Shown here: positions 45,959 through 57,036 of the stretch, in pieces
Layout of the letters: each line of letters opens with the position of its first letter
Position numbering within the stretch: the first letter of the stretch is position 1
NCBI GenBank assembly: GCA_016508695.1
Contig: VNKQ01000004.1
Coordinates: 2,046,001 to 2,110,000, forward strand
DNA: 64,000 nt
Direction: 5' to 3'
From: Hyphodiscus hymeniophilus
Lineage: Eukaryota > Ascomycota > Leotiomycetes > Helotiales > Hyphodiscaceae
Notes under the pieces: model-generated
Seen by the model: the letters and a program-made list of their open reading frames with translations, nothing else
Told to the model about the DNA's origin: nothing
Databases searched by the model: none
Made by a program: the position numbers and the translations under genes

Positions 45959-48900
45959 ATGTAAGTAAACATTCATCCATCCCCAGAAATAGGTTCGAGG
46001 CTGACCCGTTTGCTGTTCCAGGTGTAAGTGTCTGCGAAGAAACGTGGCCACGTGTGGTACATCTGATATTCTTCCCCGTAGCTCGGATAGACAAGCTCGC
46101 CATCTCGGGGTAAGTCCCATCCCATGAAGAGTATCTTCATAACTAATGCCGAGAACAGCATTCGCAACTTTGGCGAAGCCCCGCCAGAGATTATCATATT
46201 CAACACCCCTCTGACACTCATCGTTGGGTACAATGGCTCCGGCAAGACGGTAGGTGGACACTGGCAGGCTGCCTGCATGTATGTTCGTGCTGATGTCTTC
46301 TAGACTATCATCGAATGCCTGAAATATGCTACGACTGGTCTTCTCCCCCCCAATACCGGAAAAGGTGCTGCGTTCATCCATGACCCTAAGGTAATATCCA
46401 TTGGTAAAAAGGTAATCGGCTTGCCTATTAACTTTCACAGCTCACGGGCGAGAAAGAAGTTAAGGCTCAAGTACGCCTCGGCTTTCGGAGCGTGGCCGGT
46501 CACCAAATGACCGCTACGAGAAACTTGCAAGTTTCTTCCAAGAAAGCCGGCGCCGCCCCCTCTATGGCCACGACCGACTGTACTCTTCTGATCAGAAAAG
46601 ATGGCGAACGTACCGTGGTATCATCGAAGGGTAGGCAACCTGCCTTGTCATTCTCACACTATCTGTACTCCGCCGATCACTCCAAGAAGTCTTGTGAGTA
46701 TCGCTCCGTGGTGCGGAAGTTCTTGCACACGAGACTGTCTCATCGCTCCTTAAACTCAACCCGCCTTTGATCCTCAAATACCTTATAAATAGCTGATTTC
46801 GTGGTCGTACAGTCGCCGATATGAATGCACTTCTCCCCCAGTACATAGGAGTTTCTCAAGCCGTCCTCGACAACGTTATCTTTTGTCATCAAGAAGACTC
46901 TTTATGGCCCATCAGTGAACCCAGTCAACTGAAGAAGAAGTTCGACGAGATCTTTGAAGCCTTGAAGTGGACAAACGCAATGAAGAATATCAACGATTTA
47001 CAGAAGTCACACAAGATCGAGCTTGGCAAATATGCGGTCCGTCAAGAGTTGGAGAAAGTCAACAAGGATAGAGGAGATCGGGCACAAAAGAGATCAGAAA
47101 CACTTGATGCTGAGATTGATCGGCTACGACAGGATTATGAAGTCCTCATCCAAGATATCAACATCGCATTGCAAGCCAAGGAGCAAAAATGGGAGCAAGC
47201 GAACAAGGCCTTTGGTATCTTCAATGAGTTGAAGGCCAAGCAACAGAGTGCTGTCAGCCTCCAAGAGCATATCGACAACCTGAAGCCCAATTTCGACGAA
47301 CTTCATGAATCTGACGCATGGCTCAAGTCAACATTAGCTCAATTCGCCGAGAGAGTGGCCCAATTCAAGGAGGAGAAGGAACGCCTCGAAGCACAAGAAC
47401 AAAAACTTCAACAATCCCTTTCGGCGTCGCGCAAGCAATTATCGACCAAGCAAGCCGAGCTGGGCCAATGTCAAGCCGAGAAAGATAGTTTTGAGCGACA
47501 AGTGAAGTCCCGAGAGCAACTTGTCAGAATGGCCGCTCAAGAGCACTCTCTGCGTGGGTATGAAGGCGACCTTGATGAGGATCAGGTCGGAGAGTTCATC
47601 GGCCGAATCCGAAAGTTATTGCGAGACAAAGACCGTGAGTTAGAAAGAGTCAAAAAGGCAACTGAGGATGAACTCGGTCAGATTCAGACCACACTTAATG
47701 ACCTGGACAATCGAAAGGCCGTACGTACGCAAGACAGAATTGTCGCCAATCAAAATATCAACGAGAATGGCAAGAAGAATCAGCTGAAGCAACGCGAGGT
47801 GAATGCCATCAATATGGATGAAGTCCGAAAGGGAGAACTCGAGAATGCCAAGACTGATGCACAGAATCGCCTCCGCGATTTGACTGCCAAGTTTGATGCT
47901 GCGGAATGGGACAAACGTATCAAAAACGAGACCAATCAACAATTAGAAGCTGAGACCGAGAGTCGCAGACTGATGGAAGAACTGAAATTGAGCAACAAGC
48001 TCGCCGATAATCGTGCTCGACTCGAGTACGCAAAGAAGCAGGCCAAGGAAACCCGAGTCCAGCTTGAGACCTTAAAGTCGACTTACCGCACTCAATTAAA
48101 CTCTATCATTGGATCGGATTGGCAGTGGGACAATCTCGCACGCGAGTTCCAGAAAGCCATGGACCAACGAGCTGAGGCTGTGGCCAATGCAAAGCAAGCC
48201 CAAGAACACGCACATGAACAACTTCGTGAGGTCGATTTTAAATTGAAGCAAAGTCGGGCAACATCCCTGCAGAAGAAAGAGGAAGTCCGCAAGCGCGAAG
48301 CAAACATCCTCAAATCCATTGTTCTGGAGGATGGTGACTCACTCGGAAGCCCAGACGACTACCCTCGAGAGTTAGAGGTCTTGCAAACATACTGTGATGG
48401 CCTCCAGAAGAAGCTAGATGGGACGGTATATGTATCGGACTACTATATCGAAGCTCGAGACATTGCGGTGAAAAACAACGCGTGCCGGCTATGCGAGAGA
48501 GCTTTTGCAGACAAGAAGGAACGAAGTTCAGCACTGGATAAGATTAATCGCATGCTCGAGAAGAACAAGCGAGAATTTCTCCAAGGAGAGTTGATGTCGG
48601 CCAGGCAAGACCTGTCAACAGCTTTGATGGCGAGATCCGACTACGAGAGCTACAAAACATTATCTGTAGAATTGTCTGGCCTTGAGAAGGAGATCAAAGA
48701 ATACGAGATTACAAAGATTCCCCTCGTCAAAACCCTTGAAACTTATGACAGCAAGGTCCGCGAAGAAGTGGCCGCCCATTCTGAGGCTGAAGGTTTGGAA
48801 GCCATTGTTAAGAACATCACCGAGTGTGTTAATGATATTGCCAAACATGATGCAGAGATCTCTGGTGTTGTATCTCAGCAAAAGCTTACTGGTAGCTCTA

Positions 48901-50398
48901 TGAGTGCTGCAGAAATTGACGAGCAGCAAGCTTCGTGTGATGGCCGCCTTCACGCTCTGAAGGTTAAGATCGACAAACTGGTCAATGACAGAGATCAGGC
49001 CAAGTCTTCGACGGCCAGCTTGGAGATTGAGTTGAGCAACATATCTAGCAAGCTTAACTCTGCTGAGCATCAGCTTGAGAAGAAGCTGAGCATTATTGCC
49101 GATATCGAAGAGCTGCGGAGACACAATATTAAGTCGGAACAAACCATTCGAGAAGCTGATGCGGATCTTGAATCTCTGGTCCCCCAGATTTCAAGTGCAC
49201 GCGCTCAGTTCGACGCTGCCCGCAAGCGAGGCCGTGCTGATGAGAAAAAGGTACAGACAGAGAAGGAGAAGCTGGGTGGTACTGAAAACAAGTTTAAGCT
49301 GGCCGATACTGAGATAAATAGATACATTGACGACGGTGGGCCTGCGAAACTGGCTGCGTGCCAGCGAGCAATCAAAGTCGTGGAGCAGGAGCAAAAGAGC
49401 ATCGATGACGAGCTCAAGCAAGTCAAAGCCGATAAAGATGAGGTAGAGAAGAAACACGGTGATAGCGATCGCTCTCGCCGAAGTATCATCGACAATATTC
49501 AGTACCGAAAGTACGTTCACGCCTTGACTGAGGTGAAGAAGGAAATTGTCGACTTGCAATCTCGGAGTGTTACCGACGACTATCATCGACTTCAACGTCA
49601 AGCCACAAAAGCCGATGAGCATTATTCTGTACTGGACGTCAAGCGAGGAGCAATGCTGGCAACAATTAACGGGAAAGATGAAGAGCTGAGAGAAGCCATC
49701 AAAATGTGGGAGACCGACTACAAGGATGCCGCTCAGAACTTCCGAGAAGCCAACATCAAAGTCGCGACAACCAAAGCAGCGATCGACGATTTGGGCAAGT
49801 ACTCGAAGGCTCTTGAAGCAGCCATAATGAAGTATCACAGTGTCAAAATGGAGGAAATCAACCAAATTGCTGGCGAACTCTGGCGTCAGACATACCAAGG
49901 ATCTGATGTCGATACCATCATGATCAAGTCGGAGAACGAGAACGCTGCGAGCAAGCGTGCTTACAACTACCGTGTGGTCATGGTCAAATCCAATGCTGAG
50001 ATGGATATGCGTGGTCGATGTAGTGCGGGACAGAAGGTGCTTGCCAGCATTGTCATCCGTCTTGCTCTCGCTGAGTGCTTTGGTGTCAACTGTGGAGTAA
50101 GTTTCACTACGCATTCCGGTCAGGCATTGCTAAAACTGTTCATTAGATCATTGCTCTTGATGAACCTACGACAAATCTCGACGAAGATAATATCAAGGCC
50201 CTTGCCAAATCCCTCCATTCGATCATTAAGACGCGCCAGGCTCAAGCAAACTTCCAGTTGATCGTCATCACCCACGATGAGACTTTCCTTCGAGAGATGA
50301 AGTGTCAAGATTTCTGCGATACGTACTTTCGAGTCAGCAGAAATGACAAGCAGAAGTCCATTATCACCGAGCAGAACGTCACTGACGTGATGTATTGA
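45959..50398 (+). CDS. RAD50: DNA repair ATPase Rad50
   Basis: Exons: 45959-45960, 46022-46023, 46082-46109, 46159-46249, 46304-46390, 46441-46630, 46813-50096, 50147-50398. They total 1311 residues, equal to the usual length. The protein starts MSRIDKLAISGIRNFG. Walker A is GYNGSGKT (34-41), the zinc hook is C691-R-L-C694 in the middle of long coiled coils, the ABC signature is in RCSAGQKVLAS, and Walker B is IIALDEPTTNLDE. Rad50 with Mre11 and Nbs1/Xrs2 tethers and processes DNA double-strand breaks and telomeres. The start codon is split by an intron (AT|G), and the next exon is only 2 nt. The 182-nt intron at 46631-46812 is longer than the others. Confidence 0.93.
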
Positions 50399-51600
50399 GC
50401 GGATTCCTTTCTATTGTAGCTTTATCTGAAGACTTGAATAATTGAAGATTAGGATTCGCGGCACTTTTGTTGGAGGGGACTTAAGACATATTATTATTTT
50501 CTCTTGGAGGTATCATCGCTGGAGATGCGGATTTGCTTCGGAATCTCAGATATTGCATGGCTATGGCGCTAGGATTTACTGCTGCGGAAATGGGATACCA
50601 CATTGCTCTGGCGTTGACAAGGATTCTGATTTTGGTATTATGAGACAATGATTAGATTTCTGACCCTGACAATGATATTTGATACTTCACAAGAGCCTCT
50701 CCTTTGTTATCTGATACCAAGTGGAACCCATGGTAGAAACAGATCAGCAAGACTTGCTTCTCCGTCGTTAACGTCTCTGAATTTTTCGGGACGGCATTGC
50801 ATCTTCTTCCCTTGTCAAGAATCTTTCGATCATGAGAGTATGGCCAGTGTCAGTGGCTGGCAGATAATGGAGAGAGCAGGCCGCAGCGCGCGGTTTCAAA
50901 TTCGGAAACGCGGAAAGAGCTCAGGTCGGTTATAGACACAATCGTCTCTTTACGATTCGATGGGGAAATAAGAACGATGATCTCCTCCCCCTTTACAGTC
51001 TCACAGCGGCAGCAAAGTATATTTTGAAACCAAGCGTTAGAGAAGTGGGGGCTTGAGCCTATCTTAACGAAATGGAATAGATACACAGAGAGTGCATAGT
51101 AAGATGAATGGCTAGGAGTTATAACTTGATACTTCAGAGATCAGCACGTCATGAAGCATACTCAGATCTTGCGAGCTCAAGTGATTGGCAAATGAACGGT
51201 TCAAGCCATTTGAGTATCTGAAAACTGGAGAATCTGTGGATATGGAGGTGAAGAAATTCGACCTCGGAGCCGTTCCCAAAACAATGCTCTGACAAGCATA
51301 GAACTCCTGAATATGTCGTTGATCCACCCAATGAACGCCTACCAATGCTCGAATACCCTATACATATCCTATTATCACACATTATCCATACAAACTACCC
51401 GTACCAAACTAGATACAAATATACCGAAATGACTACCCACACCACACGGAAAACGCTATGCCAAGCTTCCCTCCAGACCAACCCCAAAACGGAGGGTTTC
51501 CTCCTTTTTGCCATAGTGCCATAAGCACTTGAGCTTTTGTTGGATTTCCCAAAATCGTCTTCTCGATCAAGTGTATAGGGGTAGGGTTCAGCGTGAGCGG
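50399..51600. other. Convergent intergenic region
   Basis: Between the RAD50 stop and the stop of the minus-strand phosphoesterase gene, 1.2 kb. Short frames on both strands are unsupported. 3' UTRs expected. Confidence 0.4.
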
Positions 51601-53583
51601 TCAGAGGGGGGTGGAAAACCGCACTTGGCTCGCTGGTAAGCCGTACCCGTTTGCTGGGCTTACGCTACGTGTCCGCGCTGCTGAGTTGCGAGGTGCGAGG
51701 TTCGTGGGGATTGTAGAAGAGGAAGAGGATTTGGAGGAGTGCTGTTCAACCTCGGAGTCCCGCTTAGTATCCTTGTTAGTGGTAGGAAGTAAGAACTCCT
51801 CAGTGTCGGTATGTTTGTAGTAAGAGAACGGTTCCAGGTCTAAGACTGGGACGAGGATTGCACGGATGAGAAGCGCGAGGATGGTGATGACGACGAGGAT
51901 GATGTAGTTGATGAAGATGCCGAGTTGATCTGGGAGTAGACAAAGGTGGCTCTCCATAGTTGTAGCTGTTTGGGTCGCTGCTCCATGCCCGGTAGGACCT
52001 GAATGAAGAGGTTGTCCGTCTGGGCCGACAGGGTTCCACATACTGAGCATTAGGAAACCTGGCTTTCGGACACCCATTGCCCAGCTCATGCTCTTGACAG
52101 TTATCTCTCTGACATTATTCTTCTCTGCCGAATGGACAATTTCGCAGTAGTCATGATCATCACCTGAGAATGCGGACACCACGTTCCCAATCTTCGAGAC
52201 AAGTTTCACCGAATCTTCTGCACTCAGAACATTTTGATATTGATAGCCGCCTGTAATCGAGAGGGCATTTCGGTCATCTGGATCGACAGGGTTTGTTTGG
52301 CCTTTTGGTGGAGGAGTGGGAGGCCAACGTTCTCGCATCGGACCACAAGGCGTTCCAGAGCCTCGGTACAGAGGAACGTGCGTGAGGAGGATAGTTGGGA
52401 AGTCTGCACCGCCCGGTCCAGGATCGAGTGTAGGAAGATGTGCAAAATCCGCTTTCTCCAGATCCTCGACGTTATGGGCGTACTGCAGCGCTCTGTCGTT
52501 TCCGGCCTGCAAGCCCAGCTCCCTTGCTACAGCCCTGCGTTTCAAAGCCTGGACATCGTTCAAGAACTCCTCCGAAGGCTGGGTAAGTTCCTTTGTCCCA
52601 TGTTCTGAAGATCCCGCACTCAACGATACCGAATCCACCGAGACGAACGTATGATTCCCAATTACATCCACTCGATTGCCTTCTCCAAAATACGTCTCGA
52701 ATCGATTCCGTATAGGGATCTTAATCTGCGCCCCAAACCCCAAATCATGATTTCCGGGAAGACTGGAGATAATCCTTCTCCCTCTCTGCCAAGCGCCTGG
52801 TTCACTGCCCGCTAAATTCCAAAAATCGTAGAATATTCTCCCGAATCGATTGTACTCATGCAGCCAGAAATTCTCTCCGTACCTCTTCCCCCACGATTTG
52901 ACATATTTCTGCTCCCCTGCAGGCCGTAACCCATTCGCCCACGCTGGATCTTCCGTACTCCCATGCGCAGTCTTCCATTCTCTCCCCCCATCAAAAATGT
53001 CCCCTAGGAAGAAGAGCGTATCAGGATGCAGCAGCTTCGAGAGCTGGATATAGGAGCGCTTGAGGTAATTGTCAACATGTGCGATCGCGAACTTCTGGAC
53101 CAACCATGGCCGGTCAGGATAGGTATGCGGGTCTATGAGCTGCGGATCCGCAATGAATACCAGGTGATGGGGCGTCGCTTCTTTGGGCTATTCACAATAC
53201 AATCATCAGCCTCTGTCCTCTCACTGCAGCGCACCAACAGCTCCCTCTCAACTCTCCGCTAAAAGAGAAAGCAGACTCACCCATCTCTCCCAATTTGCCC
53301 ACTCGCACGCCTCTACCGCGCGTTCAAAAACCCATCGCTCACCCCAGAGCAGGAGCAGCAGCCAAACCAGCACAAACGCATGCGGCAGACTCAACAAACG
53401 CCTCGGATTCCACCTCTGCACGTTCCTCAACGACCTCGGTATCCTCGATGCATGCGTAGACACAGAACCGTAGTTCTGAGCATCGCGTATCCGCTGAACT
53501 TCGGCAGCGAGCCCCGACGGTAGGCTCGCTATGATGCGGTCGAGGAGGGAGGGCTGGTCGCGCGGGCTATAATATGGTGGCAT
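51601..53583 (-). CDS. Cdc1/Ted1-family ER metallophosphoesterase
   Basis: Two exons (53583-53281, 53187-51601) give 629 residues. A membrane helix near residues 65-85 (HAFVLVWLLLLLWGERWVF) precedes the calcineurin-like phosphoesterase domain, whose metal ligands sit in FIADPQLID, FFLGDIFDGGREW, LPGNHDLG, LLTHVPLYR and FSGDDHDYC. A second membrane helix (FINYIILVVITILALLIRAIL) comes near residue 540. This is the Cdc1/Ted1/PGAP5 layout. Members remove ethanolamine-phosphate groups from GPI anchors in the ER and need Mn2+; which of the two yeast relatives it matches is not decided. The C-terminal tail is Ser-rich. Confidence 0.88.
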
Positions 53584-53960
53584 TTTCAACGAGAAATACG
53601 GCCATTATTTGCTGAGGAGGTCGTGGGAAAGCGCGAAGGGAAGAAGGGTTTATTTAGATTGGAATGGCGCAAATTACGGAGGAGGAGCCCAGAGCATTTA
53701 CTATTTTCTGGGGTTCGGTTGGACCCACCAATTACGCTTCGATCCTGGCATGCACTGCCGCCCCCCTTGAACAACGCATATATTCAGGGGTTTTGTGCAA
53801 CTGACCATATGTTTGCCATGCTTCATGGTAGTACGAAGCAGTCTCTTTCAACGAATAGCAAAAAATATTTATTGTCACTTGTGCTACTCTACGAACTCCT
53901 AAACACAAAGTATGCAACTTGAGAGACTTTTGATTCATTCCAGATATCTAAATATACATT

Positions 53961-55183
53961 CTATACCTCGCTCTTGGGTAGCGTAGCAACCTTCTCTTGG
54001 AACAGCTTCTCAGCCTTCGACCAAACCGGCGTCGTTCTCCACTCCTTCAAATGCAGCAGACTTGGTAATAAATCCTTGCTGAACGCCTCACTTGCCTCTC
54101 GAGGAAGCAAGCTTGGGAGGTGATCAATGCTAATCACACTCAATCTAGGCTCTCCCTTAACCTCCACAGGGACTGTAGGCTCAGTGAACGTAGTAGCGAC
54201 GGTATAGACCGGAATTGGATTGTTTGGGTTGGTAGTATCGGCGCTGACATCGCAAATAACAGAAAGCTTGCGATTTGGGGTATCCAAGCTCTGCATATCG
54301 ACGAAGTTAGGAATCTTAGACATGAGGTAAATGCAGTTGACGAAAATGTCGCTCTCCACAATCTCGGGAAATGGCCCTCCCTTGGCCGTCTCGGCCATAT
54401 CCCACTTCAATACGTTCGCGGTCGGTACTCCGGCTCTTAAGCACAGATCAACAGCACCACTGCCACATCTCCCAAGTGCTCCAATAACCAGAACTCTAGG
54501 ATCCTTGCCGCTCTTCTCCTTTCCAGCCGCAATGGCTTTCTTGACGTCCACAATCAGCGAGTCTTCGTTGGGGTAGCTCGACACACTGGGGAAAGGCTCG
54601 GAAGCAGGGTGTGTGAGCTGCCATGCCCAAGTCTGGAGAGCCAGCGCTGCACCGGAAAATCCAGCATGGTATCCGAAGGCTGCGACACGGCGACCCTTGT
54701 CATCGGTAAGGAATTCGAGATCGAGGAGGGTTCCGCCGCCACGAGGGAATCGAGAAAGGACCGTCTCCCATCCACCCTGTTGCTTGTAGCAATGTGCGAA
54801 TTGAACATGGACATGCTTGAGAGGAACTGCATCCATCAGCGATCTTGTTTGAAGCATCAGTGGGATCTAAGGCTTACATTCCTCAACTGGTAGCTCCTTC
54901 AATCCAATAATGATGTGATCTGTTGGAGCTTCGCGCCATGTGTTTTCTGGGACCAGAGTAGCTCCAACTTTTTCAAATTCACTGTCATCGAAGATACGCT
55001 CTGGACTGCGCTCAACATTGATTGTGTAGCCAGCGTCTAGGAGAGCTTTGGCGGTGGTGGGAGTCAGAGCGGATCGATGTTCGAGGGCCTTGCCCACTGA
55101 GGAGCGCATTAGTAAATGACGCAACATCATGCCATTGGGATTGTCTTACATTCGGAGCGAAGATGTAGAGTTGTCCGCGACAT
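53961..55183 (-). CDS. LYS1: Saccharopine dehydrogenase (L-lysine-forming)
   Basis: Three exons (55183-55150, 55096-54878, 54826-53961) give 372 residues, the normal size for fungal Lys1. Conserved blocks are LHLRSELGKALEHRSALTP (with the catalytic Lys and substrate-binding residues of the N-terminal domain), AHCYKQQGGWETVLSRF, AAFGYHAGFSGAALAL, the nucleotide-binding VLVIGALGRCGSGAVDL and ICDVSADTTNPNNPIP. It performs the last step of the fungal alpha-aminoadipate pathway, splitting saccharopine to lysine and 2-oxoglutarate with NAD+. The C-terminus KSEV is not a clear PTS1. Confidence 0.96.
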
Positions 55184-56314
55184 GATGTGAGAGATAATTG
55201 AGGGTAGGTTTTGCAGAGGTAAGGAGTATGGAAGAACTAATGATGAATGGGAGGATCGCATGTTTCTATTATTTTGCCAAAATTCTGCCGTGAGTCACTC
55301 ACCGCTCAGCTCGGTTTGTCAGGGGGGCTCTGGGCCCGATATCGCCCTTTTGATTCTGAGTCTTCTCTCTTTCAACAGCAAGCAAATACTGGACCAGCGC
55401 TGACCTCAATCGAGTCAAGATCAACTGCAAAGGGACGTGAGCTTATGAGACTGCGAGGGAAATAAAGTTTATTTCTGTCAGAGATTCCACATAAAGTCCT
55501 GTTCACCAGTCCATCGGTTCGACTGAGCTATACGAGCCTGTCCCTCGTATGTTCTGATTATCAATAGCATCAATTTCAAACTATTGTGGGCTCCCCTCTA
55601 GATTTCAAGATGACCCAAAACACACTCCCGGCACCTGGCTTTCTCTTGCACATAATGTTCGGTCTAATTGAAGAGTTTCATTGGGCCGGTGCGATTCTCT
55701 GAGAATCCCCTTAGTTTACCATGAGTCCTTTTCCACTCAAACTGAGGAAGTCACGGAGACGTTGGCCAAGCAGAGGCTCATCTCCCGTGTCACTAGGTAG
55801 CTGACGTTGGTATGAATGAGCAGAAACGCAATAATATCTGAAGCTTGTTCTTGTGTCGGGATGCTTCTGGACAATCTGGAGTCTCTCTCCATGTTTGTTC
55901 TTGACAACTGCTGGTTACCAGCTACAATGTTCTCTGGTAGCCTTCCCTATATGTTCCCCGCTTTTATAAGTTCATCCTTCGTTTTGAGCTGCATACATAG
56001 CTATCTCACTTCGGTTGCCCTGTGATCTGGTCATGTTGTGGATCTATGGGAGGGTGACATTCGCAATCAATGCTGCGCAAACGTTTTGGACAAATCTCAT
56101 ACCTGTCAGAGCTTCTGTCGCTGCAGAATTCATGGTAGAGAAATTCGAGGGTTTGAATCGGGGAAACCACTTCCAGTACCTCAGGTTGACCAGGAAAGCG
56201 ATATAGAGAGCGAAGATGAGAAGCTTGCCAAGAAGAAACGGAAGACGTCTGCTACTACCCAGCCGCCTGTTACCCATCGCCCTGTCGTAGAACTGGTTTT
56301 GTCGCAGCTCTTGA

Positions 56315-56347
<33 letters not shown>

Positions 56348-57036
56348 AAGCAGTCCCGACACACCCACAGATTGAAAGCTTCTAGAAAACCTTTCACAAG
56401 TTGCGTCACAGTAACTCTATCGAAAGGAAGCTTCTCTTTCACAGTCTTTGGAAAAGACGGTAAGATGGAGACGTCGATCTCTTCAATCCTGCGTCAGATG
56501 CTGTGACCATTGCAGAAGAATAATTTGCCTTAGCAGCCCCTAGATGATTAAATCCCAAGCCTGCTCTCAAATCTTGTTTGGATTCCCTAAAGGGTATCTC
56601 AAAGGACCAAAGACCATGGACAACAGCTCTGGCTTCCCCAACCTAGATGCTTCCTTAGACTGCCCCGTGACTTGTACTGCTTACTTTGTGTAGCAGCGCT
56701 GGCGCTGAGGCCAGAGACTGCACCCTTTCAGCCATCGAAGCTTGTTTACATCTAGGCATCAACCAATATATTATTTTGTATACAACATATTAACGTGTCT
56801 TTCCTGTACACCACTTCCAATTGACGCAGAGCAAGGTACACAAAACCTTTTGAATTTCCCAACCGTTGCAAATTTTATCTATCATCACATCCCATGCCGC
56901 CTTTATGCCAAATACATAGCTGCATAGGCAATCCGAAAAACAAGCCAGCCATATACCTATGTAAATGCAGATGCAGACCTACACCCAAACACCATTGCTA
57001 AACGATCAAATATGCTGTCGTCGTGTCCCATACCCA
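55184..57036. other. Intergenic region with a hexamer array
   Basis: No gene is supported. It contains the promoter of LYS1 (right of 55183), a (GTTGTC)5 array at 56316-56345, and the 3' region of the hybrid kinase gene. A minus-strand frame over the array (56044-56442) is not credible as protein. Confidence 0.45.
56316..56345. repeat. (GTTGTC)5 microsatellite
   Basis: Five perfect hexamer units read on the plus strand. Confidence 0.9.

Noticed and set aside
49191..50114. 307-codon minus-strand frame
   Set aside because: Antisense to the RAD50 coiled coil; no motif of its own.
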